64,000 nt of DNA from NCBI GenBank assembly GCA_023212645.1, contig JALBYC010000017.1, positions 1 through 64,000 of the forward strand. Reading direction: 5' to 3'. Within the stretch, counting starts at the first letter, position 1. Each line of letters starts with the position of its first letter. The stretch comes from Farysia itapuensis. Lineage: Eukaryota; Basidiomycota; Ustilaginomycetes; Ustilaginales; Ustilaginaceae. Shown here one piece after another: positions 50,648 through 61,117 of the stretch. A program made the position numbers and the translations under genes. Under the pieces are notes generated by a model, which had not been told where the DNA came from, did no database searches, and was given only the letters and a program-made list of their open reading frames with translations.

Positions 50648-51526
50648 TCACTGTGCTTTCCTGGTAGCGTGATAAGCTCGATCAAGCTCAGAGTTCTTGC
50701 GCAGAGCAAAAGTAATGATAAGCGCAAAGCTTGTCCAGGCAGTCCACGCAAACGCCGCGCGCTCGGCCGCTGCCTTGCCGACGACGTCGGTGGGCACGCG
50801 TAAGAATTCCTGCTGACTAGCGTATAGCAGCGGAGTCAGTCGACCCGCCAGACTGACAGGCAACATGCAGACCCGCTGCAAAGGTACAACTTGGCCTACC
50901 AATGTACACATCTCTGCCCATACTCGATGCTTGGCGTAGTCACTTCTTCGCGCATAGTACAGTGTGTTGTAGGCTGTGTATGCCAACAGCCCGCCGATGA
51001 GGAAGGACAAGGCTTCGAACGTCGGCCATACCAATACGGTCACGCCCGATTTTCCCGGTCCGAGGCGAAGGCGATGTATGTGCCAAGTGTTGGGATGTGT
51101 ATAGATAAGCTTGCGTGGACTCATTAACAGGCCAGTCGTAGATAGCACAAAGGACAGTAGGATGGTCAACCTCCCACTCCATCGATGAACCGCAGGATAC
51201 TTGGCCCGTAAGCGACGAACATACTGCAAAGGTATAAGCACGCACCACAGCGAACCAGGCACAGCGTGAAGCCATCCGTAGAAAATCGGTGCTCGGACCA
51301 TCCGATCCGAGACAAACATGGTGCCGTCATCTTGACGATAGCTCTGAAAGACAGTGCTCGCAAGATCTGCAGGCGGTGTGGGAAGAAGCAAAAGGCTGGC
51401 TGCGAAAATCAAGGCACCCGCGAGCAGCACCATGGGCAAGATTGGCAGGTCGATTGGACCATTGGGCAGCCCTCTCGTGGTCCGCCATGAGAGTTTGCTT
51501 ACTCGAGAGCGATATTGGGACGACAT
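50648..51526 (-). CDS. DUF2306-like multi-pass membrane protein
   Basis: A 292-residue protein with about seven hydrophobic helices. The segment HAVPGSLWCVLIPLQYVRRLR followed by VHRWSGRLT contains the H-R-x-x-G-R motif typical of the DUF2306 family. Conserved histidines (FYGWLHAVPG, AVHRWSGR, NTWHIHRLR) are spaced like heme or metal ligands in related membrane proteins; function is unknown. The C-terminus is cytosolic and basic. The ATG at 51526 (MSSQYRS) is the first in frame. It is followed on the same strand by the UNC93-like gene, with 461 bases between them. Confidence 0.75.
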   Translation of the reverse strand: MSSQYRSRVSKLSWRTTRGLPNGPIDLPILPMVLLAGALIFAASLLLLPTPPADLASTVFQSYRQDDGTMFVSDRMVRAPIFYGWLHAVPGSLWCVLIPLQYVRRLRAKYPAVHRWSGRLTILLSFVLSTTGLLMSPRKLIYTHPNTWHIHRLRLGPGKSGVTVLVWPTFEALSFLIGGLLAYTAYNTLYYARRSDYAKHRVWAEMCTLVGQVVPLQRVCMLPVSLAGRLTPLLYASQQEFLRVPTDVVGKAAAERAAFAWTAWTSFALIITFALRKNSELDRAYHATRKAQ

Positions 51527-51780
51527 CTCTGGGTTTGTCTGTGTACTGCACGGAGAAGGCCACGACAATGAGCAAAGTTGGATTGCAAAGGGTGGAAACG
51601 CTTATCAGGACCTGCAGGACCCTGTTTAGCTGCGCATTCAAGTGTCAAGGACGCCATATTATGTATGTTAGCACGTGTCCCCACACAATGGACGATGACA
51701 AAGACGACGAACTCAGCCAAACGATCCATTTAGGCGACTCAACGACAGTGTTCACAACATATCAATGCCTATGCGTTCGA

Positions 51781-53301
51781 TTAAAACCCAAGAGATGCCT
51801 TCAACTCTTGCTCCAGATGCGCGTTATCGTCGCCTTTTGCAGCATCCTTGACGCCCGTCTTGGAAGCAATGCTGTCCAGGAATCCCTTGACACCATCTTT
51901 GGCAGGATCGTATATCAAGCCCAGCTCAGATAATTCGCCTGTGCATTTAGCGCATGTGCAAGGACCGAAGCAATAGTCTCGGTATAGCACCAATTGGCGT
52001 CGACCGAGCGGTGTCGCCGGATCTATGTAGCTGATAACCAGCTCTTCATCCTTGCGAATTTCGCGCAATGCGACGGCGGCCACCTTCATGCTTGCCAGAA
52101 TGTTTCGCTCCGGCACATGTCGAATCGCAACATTGGGCGAGCAGGAATGGTTGAGAAACGAGTGCACCGAATACAATCCGCCAAACTTTTCCATATTGAT
52201 GTTGGATCGGCCAAGGAGTTTGAGAAAGGTCGGGTAGTCGAACAACTCCTTGATCGCTGTTTTGCGCGACTTGACAGAATCGATCAAGTCCATACGAACA
52301 TGGTGTGGTTCAAAGCTTTTACCAGACTCAGTGGCACTTCGAGCCTGACTCCGTGTCTCGTGGAATGGATCCAACGCTTCGCGAAGGGCAGTATGAGCTT
52401 GAAGGAGAACCGTTTCGAAAGAGGCTTTCTCTGTAGACCAGCCCGGATTCCGAGCTCGTCGCTCTAGCTCGGACACGGTTGCAAAGGACGACAGACGAGC
52501 ATGCACCTGCTCAAAATTGCCGTACGTCTCGAGCAGATCCTCTGAAGACACGTTGGTATTGTGAGGTGTCAGCGTCGATAGCAACCGGGCGAGAGAGCGA
52601 GCGACCGAGTGCAAACTCTGCCAGGTCTGAGATTCGACCAGCGCCAACAAAGGCTTGCTCGTAGGGTTATAGCCGCTACACAAGAGTGTATGGTGTGTAG
52701 CCATACCTTTTCTGAAGCATGCCAAAGAGCAGAACTTGTACGAGCACTTGCTGCAACTCTTGACTGCGAGTGATGATGCGGCTGAAGAAATTGGCAGGAA
52801 GCATTGCCCGCACAGTTCGCCGCTATTGACCTGCTTCAACGCCTCCGGAGGAGGTGTGGGTATATATGCATCTTCAGTAAACAGCACGTCGTTTTCTGAG
52901 AAGGACGAATCGGCCACAAGACCTTTGCCCTTTGACGTGTTGAAGTACTCGGCTCGAAGTCCTGTCGGAATAGATACTGCAGAGTCAATGAACGACTTGG
53001 GCACACCAGCTGCACCTTTTTTCTTCTTTTTGCTCGCCGAAGTACCATTGACAGACGCCTCTTGTTTTGCAGCGTTGCTCGTAGAGGCGGCGCTTGGATC
53101 GTTGAGCAGATCGTTCTTGGCTAGCACGGTCTTGAACTTTTTGTGCGAAACTGGGTCCCAGTCGTTTTCGAGCTCCAGCAGCGAGAGCAGACGATCCAGC
53201 TCAGCGATCTGGACCCTGGAGCTCACAGCTTTGACCGTCGCAGAATTGGTCAGATAGCCCCGCACCGCTGCCAGGATATCGCTTTCGGATGCAGACACCA
53301 T
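51781..53301 (-). CDS. SET5: SET-MYND histone methyltransferase SET5
   Basis: A 506-residue SMYD-type protein. Yeast SET5 monomethylates histone H4 lysines 5, 8 and 12. The SET domain begins near residue 110 (LRAEYFNTSKGKGLVA) and is split by a MYND-like zinc cluster (about 163-210, CGQCFLP, CSKCSYKFCSLACF, HHTLLC). It resumes with NHSCSPNVAIRH (about 385-396) and ELVISYID. A post-SET cysteine cluster (CFGPCTCAKC) follows at about 448. The N-terminal 110 residues hold a helical region and a polylysine stretch (ASKKKKKGA) that may direct nuclear import. The ATG at 53301 is the first in frame; no intron is needed. Confidence 0.9.
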   Translation of the reverse strand: MVSASESDILAAVRGYLTNSATVKAVSSRVQIAELDRLLSLLELENDWDPVSHKKFKTVLAKNDLLNDPSAASTSNAAKQEASVNGTSASKKKKKGAAGVPKSFIDSAVSIPTGLRAEYFNTSKGKGLVADSSFSENDVLFTEDAYIPTPPPEALKQVNSGELCGQCFLPISSAASSLAVKSCSKCSYKFCSLACFRKGMATHHTLLCSGYNPTSKPLLALVESQTWQSLHSVARSLARLLSTLTPHNTNVSSEDLLETYGNFEQVHARLSSFATVSELERRARNPGWSTEKASFETVLLQAHTALREALDPFHETRSQARSATESGKSFEPHHVRMDLIDSVKSRKTAIKELFDYPTFLKLLGRSNINMEKFGGLYSVHSFLNHSCSPNVAIRHVPERNILASMKVAAVALREIRKDEELVISYIDPATPLGRRQLVLYRDYCFGPCTCAKCTGELSELGLIYDPAKDGVKGFLDSIASKTGVKDAAKGDDNAHLEQELKASLGF

Positions 53302-53553
53302 TGTTGCTTGCAGAGCTTAAACCGACATTGAATGATGTCGTGTGGCCTCTCCAAATTTCTTCCAAAATCAAATTTTGGTTGTCCGAGTTCCGGTCAAACC
53401 CTCGCTCAGATCGCTCAGAGCACTTCACACTTCACGCTTTGGAGTCGCAACTACTTCTACAGCCGTGCACATTTTAACAAGAAGGAAGACTGCGTGAAGA
53501 TGACCTAGATAACTCTGTACTGCTTGCACTCATACAGCATTAGCTGGCAACAC

Positions 53554-54662
53554 TCAGTCCTGGCAGAGGAAAAGCAAAGAAAGTCAGTCTGAAGTCCGGT
53601 TTGTCTGACTGGTCAATATGTACTCACCCATCCAGCAGCAGCTTCAGCAAATCTACTTTCGCCTTCCTTGCCTTCGCCTGCAGCCTGTGAGACAGGCGCG
53701 CGATCGTCGGTCATGTCGGCTGAGCGCTCTTCGACTCGGTTGCTGGTACTCGTACCGACAATGTCATCCAGGGCATCGTCTTGGTCTCGTCTGTCGCTTG
53801 TACCGTTAAAGTCGTCCTCAGCTGGTCGAGATTGACTTTGAGCGCGGTCTTCGCGATAGTCGCCGGCGTCTCTTGGAGCACCGGGAGAACGTTCTCTGCG
53901 AGCAGCGGCACGCTTTCGAGCACGCTCTTCTGCGGCTCGATCAGCGGCTTCCTGCTCTTCTGGGGAAAGATTTGAACCGAACGAGGGAGCAGAAGGGGGA
54001 GCGCCGTAGCCACCACCACCACCGCCGCGAGGCTCATCTCGACCGCCGTAGCCACCCCTCTCCTCTCGTCCACCGTACCCACCACGATCACTGCCTCGGC
54101 CACTATCGCGGCCACCGTATGCAGGCGGAGGTGGTCCACCGGGAGCGGAGGGCCCTTCGAATCTCCAGTTGGCCGAAGGAGCATTCTTGGCGTACTGGAT
54201 AGAGATTTCGTTGCGACCGAATCGCATTCCATGCATGTCTTTGAAGGCTCTTTCTGTGTCCCGTGGGTCTTCGAATTCGATGAAGGCGTACGGAGTGGCC
54301 GTTGGTGTCTTCAAGGCGGGAATATCACAGCGAATCAAACGACCCATTCGCTCGAACTCGTAGGCAAGATCCTTGGCACGCATTTCGGTGGGGAATCCAG
54401 CAACGAATAGTGTGGTTCGCGGTGCGTCACCTCGACTGGATCTCGGCTCGCGGTCGTCTCGGGCGTCGCGGCCCATTCGACCACCTCTGTCGTCGTCACG
54501 TCGTCCCCTATCGTCGCGGCCGCCACGGTCGTCTCGCCTGTCGCGGTCATCGCGATCATCTCGACCGCCTCGATCGTCTCGTCCGTATCGATCATTGCGA
54601 TCGTCTCGGGCAGCACCTCCTCTTCGGCCCCAACCAGAATCGCTTTCGTACATTCCAGACAT
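53554..54662 (-). CDS. Single-RRM, Arg/Gly/Asp-rich RNA-binding protein (2 exons proposed)
   Basis: Main exon 53628-54662, last exon 53554-53559, intron 53560-53627 (68 nt; GTGAGT donor, GACTGAC branch motif, TGCCAG acceptor). Spliced, the 346-residue protein ends AAAGWD; unspliced it ends GWVSTY, so both forms are viable. The N-terminus is a run of RDDR/GGRDDR repeats (about 15-75). The RRM (about 82-160) has RNP2-like TLFVAGF and RNP1-like PYAFIEF. An RGG-rich region (GGREERGGYGG, GGRDEPRGGGGGGYG) and a charged C-terminus with a predicted helix (SPEEQEAADRAAEERARKRA) follow. The arrangement resembles fungal SR-like/Npl3-type mRNA-processing or export proteins in the nucleus. Start: ATG at 54662. 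Confidence 0.85.
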
Positions 54663-55321
54663 GTCGGTTGTTGGAAGTGTGGTGAGAAAGAGAAGCGCGG
54701 GTGAAACATTGCAGATCCTTTTTTTAATGTTTCTTCCTCTTCTTTTCAACCTTGCGCATCTTCCATTTCCATTGCCATTGTTGTCATGTATTAAACCGGA
54801 ACATATTAATAGCAGTCTTATATAGAAATTAGAAAGTAGAAACGTCGAAACGTGATCGGCATTTAGACAAGTCTAACACGTTGGGGTATTGAAATTGGAA
54901 AGCTGGACAGCGCGGAAAGCACGCTTCACACGCTCGCGCACTGTGACTGCGCTGCTCTTTACTTCTCACACTCTGTCTTCCATCTGGTCTCCAACGCAGC
55001 TATGGCTGACACCGATGGTATGTTTCAGCCGACCACCTTCAGTCACCGCCCCTAGCTCTAGACCATGAGCACTATCAGCTCTCTGGCTACGTCGTTCTGC
55101 ACGGTTCGTCGTCGCGTCGTCATGCAGCACCTCGATCCACGCCCCCCAGGTGATGTCGACCACATGTCGTGCGCTCTCACTCATCAGCCTTCACCATATG
55201 TTCAACATTGAGCTGAGATTCACCCCGCTACTGTCGATCTCCTGCATTCGCCTTTCGCCGCTAACGCCTTTTGACATCTTCGCCTTCGTCCTCTTTCACT
55301 CTTCCTCTTCGCCCATTCTCC
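54663..55321. other. Divergent region between two RRM genes, with possible alternative first exon
   Basis: 659 bases. Within it ATG 55002 begins a 16-base stretch ending at a GTATGT donor (55018); spliced to the CATTTTCAG at 55346-55355 it would continue the downstream RRM frame. Otherwise this ATG forms an upstream ORF of about 18 codons. Pyrimidine-rich tracts dominate 55160-55320. Confidence 0.5.
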
Positions 55322-56527
55322 ATGTCGTCTCACTATCGACCTGCTCCATTTTCAGATTTCAACGGCGATGCAGCCAGAAATGCTGCTCGCGAAGCCGACG
55401 CCTCTGGCTGGGATACTGGCCGTAGCCCTTCTCCCCGACAGGCCCAGACACCGCCTCGCGACGACTATGAGCGTCCTCGGTCTCCCTATCGCCGACCTGA
55501 TGAAGGCCGCGGTCGGTAAGTATTGCCGAATCCTCAAAGTTTCTTGACCAGCGTTCTGACCCTCCTGCGTACATGTAGACCCAACAGAGCCGGCGGCGAC
55601 AGCAACCCCGGTAACAACCTTCACGTTTCCGGCCTGACCAACAAGTGCACCGATCGGGACCTCGAAGAAGCTTTCAGCAAATACGGACTTGTACGTTTCC
55701 TCCTTTGGGCTTACACGCCACTCATCATTGCTCACCTTTGTTCTTTTTTGCCTCATACACAGATCGAGAAAGCGCAGGTGATGTACGACCCTCACAGCCG
55801 AGAGCCTCGAGGTTTTGGGTTCGTCACGTTTGACAAGGTCGAAGACGCCGAGGCTGCGATTACGGCAATGAATGGCGCCGAGTTCCATGGACGCAAGTTG
55901 ATGGTGGAGAAAGCTCGACGAGGACGCGCACGTACTCCTACGCCCGGTCGCTACTTTGGTCCTCCCAAGGCTGGCCGAATGGACGGTCCACCTTACGGCG
56001 GTGGCGGTGATCGTGGGGGATTCCGGGGTGCACCTCGTGGAGGCGGACGAGGCGGGTACGATGATCGATACGGTGGACCGCCCATGCGTGGTTATCCACC
56101 GCCTTACCCTCCTCGCGATCCGTATGATCGGTATGGTCCGCCTCCGGGGGGACGTCCCTACTCGCCTCCGCCTATGCGGGGTGATCCGTACGATCGCTAC
56201 GCACGCGGTCCGCCTCCCATGCGCGACTACCCACCTCCCCGCGGCGGAGACAGGGACTACCTCCCCCCTCCCCCTCCCCGTGGTGGTCCACCGATGGACT
56301 ACCCCCCGCGCGACTTCCCACCCCGTGGCCCTCCTGCAGACTACCCCCCTCCCCGTGGCGGATACCGAGACCTATCCCCCCCACCTCGTGGCGGCGGTCG
56401 CTACGATGACATCCCCCCGCCTCCTCGCGGTAGCGCTGGCCCCGGAGGCCCTAGATACGCAGACTCAGGTCCTCCCCGTCCCCGCTACGACGACCCTGCA
56501 GGTCCCCCTCCCCCGCGCAGGTATTAA
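55322..56527 (+). CDS. TRA2-like RRM splicing factor with Pro/Gly/Arg-rich tail (3 exons)
   Basis: Exons 55322-55515, 55579-55690 and 55763-56527 join to 356 residues. Introns are 63 nt (GTAAGT, CTGAC, TGTAG) and 72 nt (GTACGT, ACACAG). The short N-terminus has Arg/Ser-Pro stretches (RSPSPRQ, ERPRSPYRR). One RRM (about 75-155) carries RNP2 LHVSGL and RNP1 RGFGFVTF, with CTDRDLEEAFSKYG between; this resembles transformer-2 and other SR-related splicing factors. The long C-terminus repeats PPRGG/DRY/YPPP units, a low-complexity RNA-binding or condensate-forming tail. The second intron is a multiple of three without a stop, so its retention adds 24 residues inside the RRM. An upstream first exon at 55002 is an alternative. 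Confidence 0.85.
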
Positions 56528-56668
56528 GTATCCCCCAACACACCAATGCTCAGATCCATACAAAAATTGCTCCACCATCTGATTTCTTACCACAGCCCTT
56601 GCACGTTAGATATGTGTTGTGTGTATTACTTGTTGAGACGAGCTGCGCGTGTGGGTGGGGCAGTGCAC

Positions 56669-59600
56669 TCAACGTACTTGGATCTGGCCTCTCCACCGGC
56701 CTAGGCGGGGTTTCGTGTGCTGGACCCAGGCGGATGCATGGTCGAGGTACTGTGGGGAAAGTGCCGATTGGATAAGATCGTGCGCAGCGGTAGAGAACGC
56801 GGGCTGATTCTTAACACCGACTAGGGCGTGTGTCATAGCAGGGCTCAGGTCTGTACCGCGACATGTGTGGAGTAGCAGATGGAGTGTATGCAGAGAGGGG
56901 CTGAAGAGGGAGCTGCCCATAGGCTCGGCGAGGACGGCTCGTAGCACCATTGCCAGACACAAGTGCAGTGTGGAGAGCAGCAGACCGGACAGAGGAATGG
57001 GATGTTTCCCAACAATCGTGCCAAATGCAAAGATCGAGTCGAGACCCATCCGCGCAGTCGTCTCGTCCATTTGAAGGCAAAGTCCGACTGCCTGCAGCGA
57101 CTTCTCCAGCAGTCCGCCGTCGTTGGCGGAAAGTAGGATCATCCGATGCGAAAATTGCGCAAAGACCGCCGAGACTAGCTTGCCAAACGCTTGTCGGACA
57201 CGTGGCACGCTAAGCGAGCTCATATCGATGAGGCCGAGAACATGCTGCAAGCCATACAGACATACGTCGCTTGTCTTGGATGGTTGGAAAGTGGCCGAAT
57301 CGTCTGAGCCACCATCGTCCGCACCCGCCCTGGCAGATCCAGTGAGTTCGTACAAGATCTCGATCAGTAAGCCGAGACCTTCGTACGGCTCTTCATCCTC
57401 CAGAGGTGAACCAGCTTCTGAGACGAGGAGCAAATGAGTCTTTCGTTTTCCAGCTTGAGTTTCGCCTTGCAGCGCATGGCAGACGTCCCATACAGCACTA
57501 TTGAGGCCCATTACAATAAAGCTTTCGGCGCCAAAGTCGAGTTCCAAAGACTTGCTCAAAGTATGCAGCGTTTTGAGCACAGAGATCGCAATCTCTGGCC
57601 GGGTATCGTAGGTTCTGCAGAGCTGAGCAAACGCGGGGAAGAACTTGGACAAAAATCCGTACACGATCTCTGTCGAGTTTGGCTGAATCGACGCCGCTAG
57701 TCCTTCCAACATATCTAAAGAGGTCTCTATTGCAGAGATGACGTCTGACCGTTGACTGATTTGAGTAAAATCGGGCCGAGACAGAAGGGAGCCAAAACGG
57801 AGCTCGATAGAAGCAGTAATTTGCTTGAAATACGCTTCTGCGGATCGTTCCGCTGAGCTGTTGATGTGGTTAGCACCAGAGTAGATGCAGCTAACCACGG
57901 ACGACACCAAGACACCATGGGTATTGGCTGGTAGATGATCAAGGCCGGAGACAATGGCGGATACCAGATGCTCCATCTCTACAAGTTGAAGTAGACAGAC
58001 CATAATTCCACTTGACCGCGTAAATGCGGACAAAACCTGAGCGATCTGTGTCAACACATCCGAGTCTGTCATCCACAAGTGCAGGTTTTCCGACAACCGC
58101 TGCAACAGAGCCACCAAGACTCGCTGTCCGGCATCGTCCCCGAATGCCTGCTGAATTGCAGCATTGGTAGAGAAGCCTGAACGCTCGTCAATCAGCAAAT
58201 AGGAAGATGTCCAGCGGCCGGTGAACCACAATAGTGTCTCGGTCACCTGTGGACTGGTCGCTTGCGCTGAAGCGGATCCGTGCGACGAAAGCTGCTCTAG
58301 AAGCTGCAGTCCTAACTGCACGATCAAGACAACGGCAGGATGCTGTTGATTCGAGATGGAAGCAATTTCTGAGGGTATTTCCGGTGTCTCTCCTCTGGCA
58401 TCATCAGCTAACAGATGGCCAGCGATGAGTAGAATCCAGTGAATCTGTTCCCAAATTTGGCCCATTTCTTCTTCGCTGAAGCTGGCTTGACCTTGAGCTT
58501 TCTGTGTAAGCTTCTGGCACAAGGGCTGTGCAAGGTCGAACAGTGATTGCAAGTTGTCTGCAGCAGACGTGCGTCCCAGGTTTGCGATGATGAGGAGTTG
58601 GTCCGAGTATGTATCTCGATCCTTGCCAGCTGTCTCTTCCAGCTCAGAGACGTCGTCGTCATTGCTAACAGCAGTAGCTGCCTTGATACGACCGGTGACG
58701 TAAGGCCCAAACACCTGTTGGCGAACGCTGCCAAGGACAGCCTGAGCAAGAAGCTGCAGGTCTGAACCTGAGTGAGACATTTGCTGTTGCGCAGCGCTGG
58801 TGAGAGCTTGCCAACAGCCAAGCACGACATCTACAGTATCCTCTGAGAGAACAGCTACATCGTCTTCTTCGTCCGAATGACCTGCCCTATGAAAAGCCAT
58901 CTGATAGATGTTATCGCTCAGGCGGCATAACGATGTGAGGAATGGAAAATTCCTGTCGGAGTTGTTGGCGGGAAAAAGAGCACTTGCCAGCACTTGTAGG
59001 GGAACCACAGAAACCAGAATGTGATAGGCTTGGGCGAGAAACAGTAACGAGTTGCCGCGTGCAGACAAGATAGCAGAAGGTGCATTGCACTCGTCAACTA
59101 CTAGCGATGCAAGTGTAGCGCCCAAGTGGCTTGTTCTGCTGATCATTGTCGCGACATGTTGCGTCTTGTTGATATGAGGAGCGAAGCTGCAGGCTGACTG
59201 AATGCATTGGCGAAGACGATGAACAGAAAAATAGACATCTCTGGAGGCACCCGTATTGGTGAGAGATGCCATGCCAAATTTGTAGGCGGCGCTAAGAAGC
59301 GAAACGACGTCCTCAGAAAGGAGGACGCCAACGAATTGATCCGGAATGCTTTTGGTCTGAAGCGATGTCTTGTTGCCGGTGGAAGAAGCCCGGCCTTCCA
59401 ATTCCTCACTGTCTTCATCAAAGTCGAGCTCAGTGTCATCGGAGCCAGTCTGAGTCTGTTGCTGCCAGGCAAGTTCGGTGAAGGGATTGAAGCGGGTGAA
59501 TGTCCAACTGAGCAGCTTTTCTGTCGCAGAGGCGGCTTGCGAGAACAGGGATATTCTGTGGGGATCAAAAGCTGTACTGTGATGATTTGAGATGGTGTTG

Positions 59601-60427
59601 TACAAAAGCTGGAAAGCGGCGGCCATGAGTCCAGCAAGCACGTTGTTCTGGATCAGGGCCTTGCACTGACGATGCTGCAGCAGGGTGAGACCAACGGGCG
59701 AGCCGAGAGTAGCTGTCTTGGAGCTACTAGAGGCAGACTGGTCTCGATCTACGGCGCCAGGTTCAGAAAGGTCAGTGGCAATCGTGAGAATGAACTCGTC
59801 AACGACGGCACGGACGAGACCCAGACCAGTGCTGATCCGGGCTTGCAAAACGGCAGACTCTGTCGTATCCGACGGCCACGGATCGGTAAGCGCCAAAAGG
59901 CTTGCCAGTTGCGTGTTCAGGAGACCAACGTGATTGTGTACAACGAGGTCTAGGCCGGCATTGTCAGCTGACTCGCCGACATGCTGGGCCAGCTCTAGGC
60001 CGAGGACACGTTTCTCGGTTGCTATCGCACACTGGAAAGATCTTGACCGCAAGTATTGAGGCCACAAGGCAACCTGTTGAGCTTGACTATTGGCTCTGGC
60101 AGCCTGTTCGCTTTTTGAAACACAGAAATGGAGGAGAAAGTCTCTGACAGATGCTAGACTGGCGATGCTCGATACTGGCTGATGGAGGGCAAGGGTGGGA
60201 AGGACGAATAGGACAGCATTGAGGGACTGGAAGAGGGCAAAAGGGTCGCTTGAATGCTGGAGAGTGAAACATGCATACTCGAGAGCGCCCTCTGACTGAC
60301 GAAGGGCGAGGAAAGTGGCCTCTCCCTTTGCTCGTAGTTGAGGATCTGGACTGCTGAATTCTGCCGATGCTTGATGAATCGACTGCAACGCCTGCTCAAG
60401 GTGCGGAGAGGCGGCAACGAGGGACAT
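56669..60427 (-). CDS. XPO4: Exportin-4-like nuclear transport receptor
   Basis: A 1252-residue HEAT-repeat protein of the importin-beta superfamily. The N-terminus (LRAKGEATFLALRQSEGALEYACF, LFQSLNAVLF, VRDFLLHFC, LWPQYLRSRSF in order) matches the importin-beta N-terminal repeats, in the form seen in exportin-4. Exportin-4 carries eIF5A and some other cargoes out of the nucleus with RanGTP. Acidic insertions (DDTELDFDEDSEELEG; DEEDDVAVLSED) are probably loops. The length is close to animal XPO4 (about 1150). Exportin-7 or RanBP17 relatives are the alternative. The frame is intronless; start ATG at 60427. Its stop is 141 bases from that of the TRA2-like gene. Confidence 0.78.
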   Translation of the reverse strand: MSLVAASPHLEQALQSIHQASAEFSSPDPQLRAKGEATFLALRQSEGALEYACFTLQHSSDPFALFQSLNAVLFVLPTLALHQPVSSIASLASVRDFLLHFCVSKSEQAARANSQAQQVALWPQYLRSRSFQCAIATEKRVLGLELAQHVGESADNAGLDLVVHNHVGLLNTQLASLLALTDPWPSDTTESAVLQARISTGLGLVRAVVDEFILTIATDLSEPGAVDRDQSASSSSKTATLGSPVGLTLLQHRQCKALIQNNVLAGLMAAAFQLLYNTISNHHSTAFDPHRISLFSQAASATEKLLSWTFTRFNPFTELAWQQQTQTGSDDTELDFDEDSEELEGRASSTGNKTSLQTKSIPDQFVGVLLSEDVVSLLSAAYKFGMASLTNTGASRDVYFSVHRLRQCIQSACSFAPHINKTQHVATMISRTSHLGATLASLVVDECNAPSAILSARGNSLLFLAQAYHILVSVVPLQVLASALFPANNSDRNFPFLTSLCRLSDNIYQMAFHRAGHSDEEDDVAVLSEDTVDVVLGCWQALTSAAQQQMSHSGSDLQLLAQAVLGSVRQQVFGPYVTGRIKAATAVSNDDDVSELEETAGKDRDTYSDQLLIIANLGRTSAADNLQSLFDLAQPLCQKLTQKAQGQASFSEEEMGQIWEQIHWILLIAGHLLADDARGETPEIPSEIASISNQQHPAVVLIVQLGLQLLEQLSSHGSASAQATSPQVTETLLWFTGRWTSSYLLIDERSGFSTNAAIQQAFGDDAGQRVLVALLQRLSENLHLWMTDSDVLTQIAQVLSAFTRSSGIMVCLLQLVEMEHLVSAIVSGLDHLPANTHGVLVSSVVSCIYSGANHINSSAERSAEAYFKQITASIELRFGSLLSRPDFTQISQRSDVISAIETSLDMLEGLAASIQPNSTEIVYGFLSKFFPAFAQLCRTYDTRPEIAISVLKTLHTLSKSLELDFGAESFIVMGLNSAVWDVCHALQGETQAGKRKTHLLLVSEAGSPLEDEEPYEGLGLLIEILYELTGSARAGADDGGSDDSATFQPSKTSDVCLYGLQHVLGLIDMSSLSVPRVRQAFGKLVSAVFAQFSHRMILLSANDGGLLEKSLQAVGLCLQMDETTARMGLDSIFAFGTIVGKHPIPLSGLLLSTLHLCLAMVLRAVLAEPMGSSLFSPSLHTLHLLLHTCRGTDLSPAMTHALVGVKNQPAFSTAAHDLIQSALSPQYLDHASAWVQHTKPRLGRWRGQIQVR

Positions 60428-61117
60428 GGCCAGTCTTGAACCTTTTCACCCGCCCTCCTTCTTGGCCGTGTCGGGGTCGATGCCGAACAAGAGTGTGAGG
60501 AACACCGAAAACTAGCCAGGCGCAATGTGATAAAAACGATGCGAACGTCGGCTCGAAATTGTCACTTCTTCCCAAAAGTCACTTTTGCCTTGGCATACTC
60601 CAACACATCACTTTAGGCGCACGTTCTGCTCGGAGTAATGCCTGACCAAGTCCAGCTTGGAACAGCCAGCCTACCCTGGACCGTTCTACTACCGAATCGA
60701 CGGGAGAGAGCTCAGACAGACTCGCTCAGTCTCGCTGACGTCTGGACCGAGATCCGAAAAACGCGCCAGGGACACGGCCGAGTCGACTTTGGCGAGTTTG
60801 AGATGAGCGAGAAAAAATAAGTGTCAGTCGACTTGCACTTTGGCTTGTTCCATCCATCATCTCGTCCTCCTCAACTAGTCGCAAGTCTTTCTTTCGCCGA
60901 CTTTCGACTCGCCTCGCGCTGGCTTACTACGCTCCTCGGTACTTCAAAGTGAGCTGAGTGAGCCTTTGATTGTTCTGCATCCCTTGAAGGCCTCGTCAGC
61001 TTTGCGACATTCGATCTTTCTTTCACGAGTCAAAACCCCTTGAGGCTTTCAAACCACTACGATCTGCCTGTCAAGTCTCGTCGCTTTCCTGAGGTGATCC
61101 ATTTTCCTTGCTGAATC
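60428..61117. other. Divergent intergenic region exportin-4/tandem-RRM gene
   Basis: 690 bases. A GTCACTT direct repeat (about 60560-60585) lies near the exportin start. A long pyrimidine-rich leader (60840-61110) precedes the RRM gene. A 60-codon ORF (60638-60820) has no recognisable content. Confidence 0.45.

Noticed and set aside
60638..60820. 60-codon ORF upstream of the tandem-RRM gene
   Set aside because: No similarity to any family I know, and the region reads as promoter and leader sequence.
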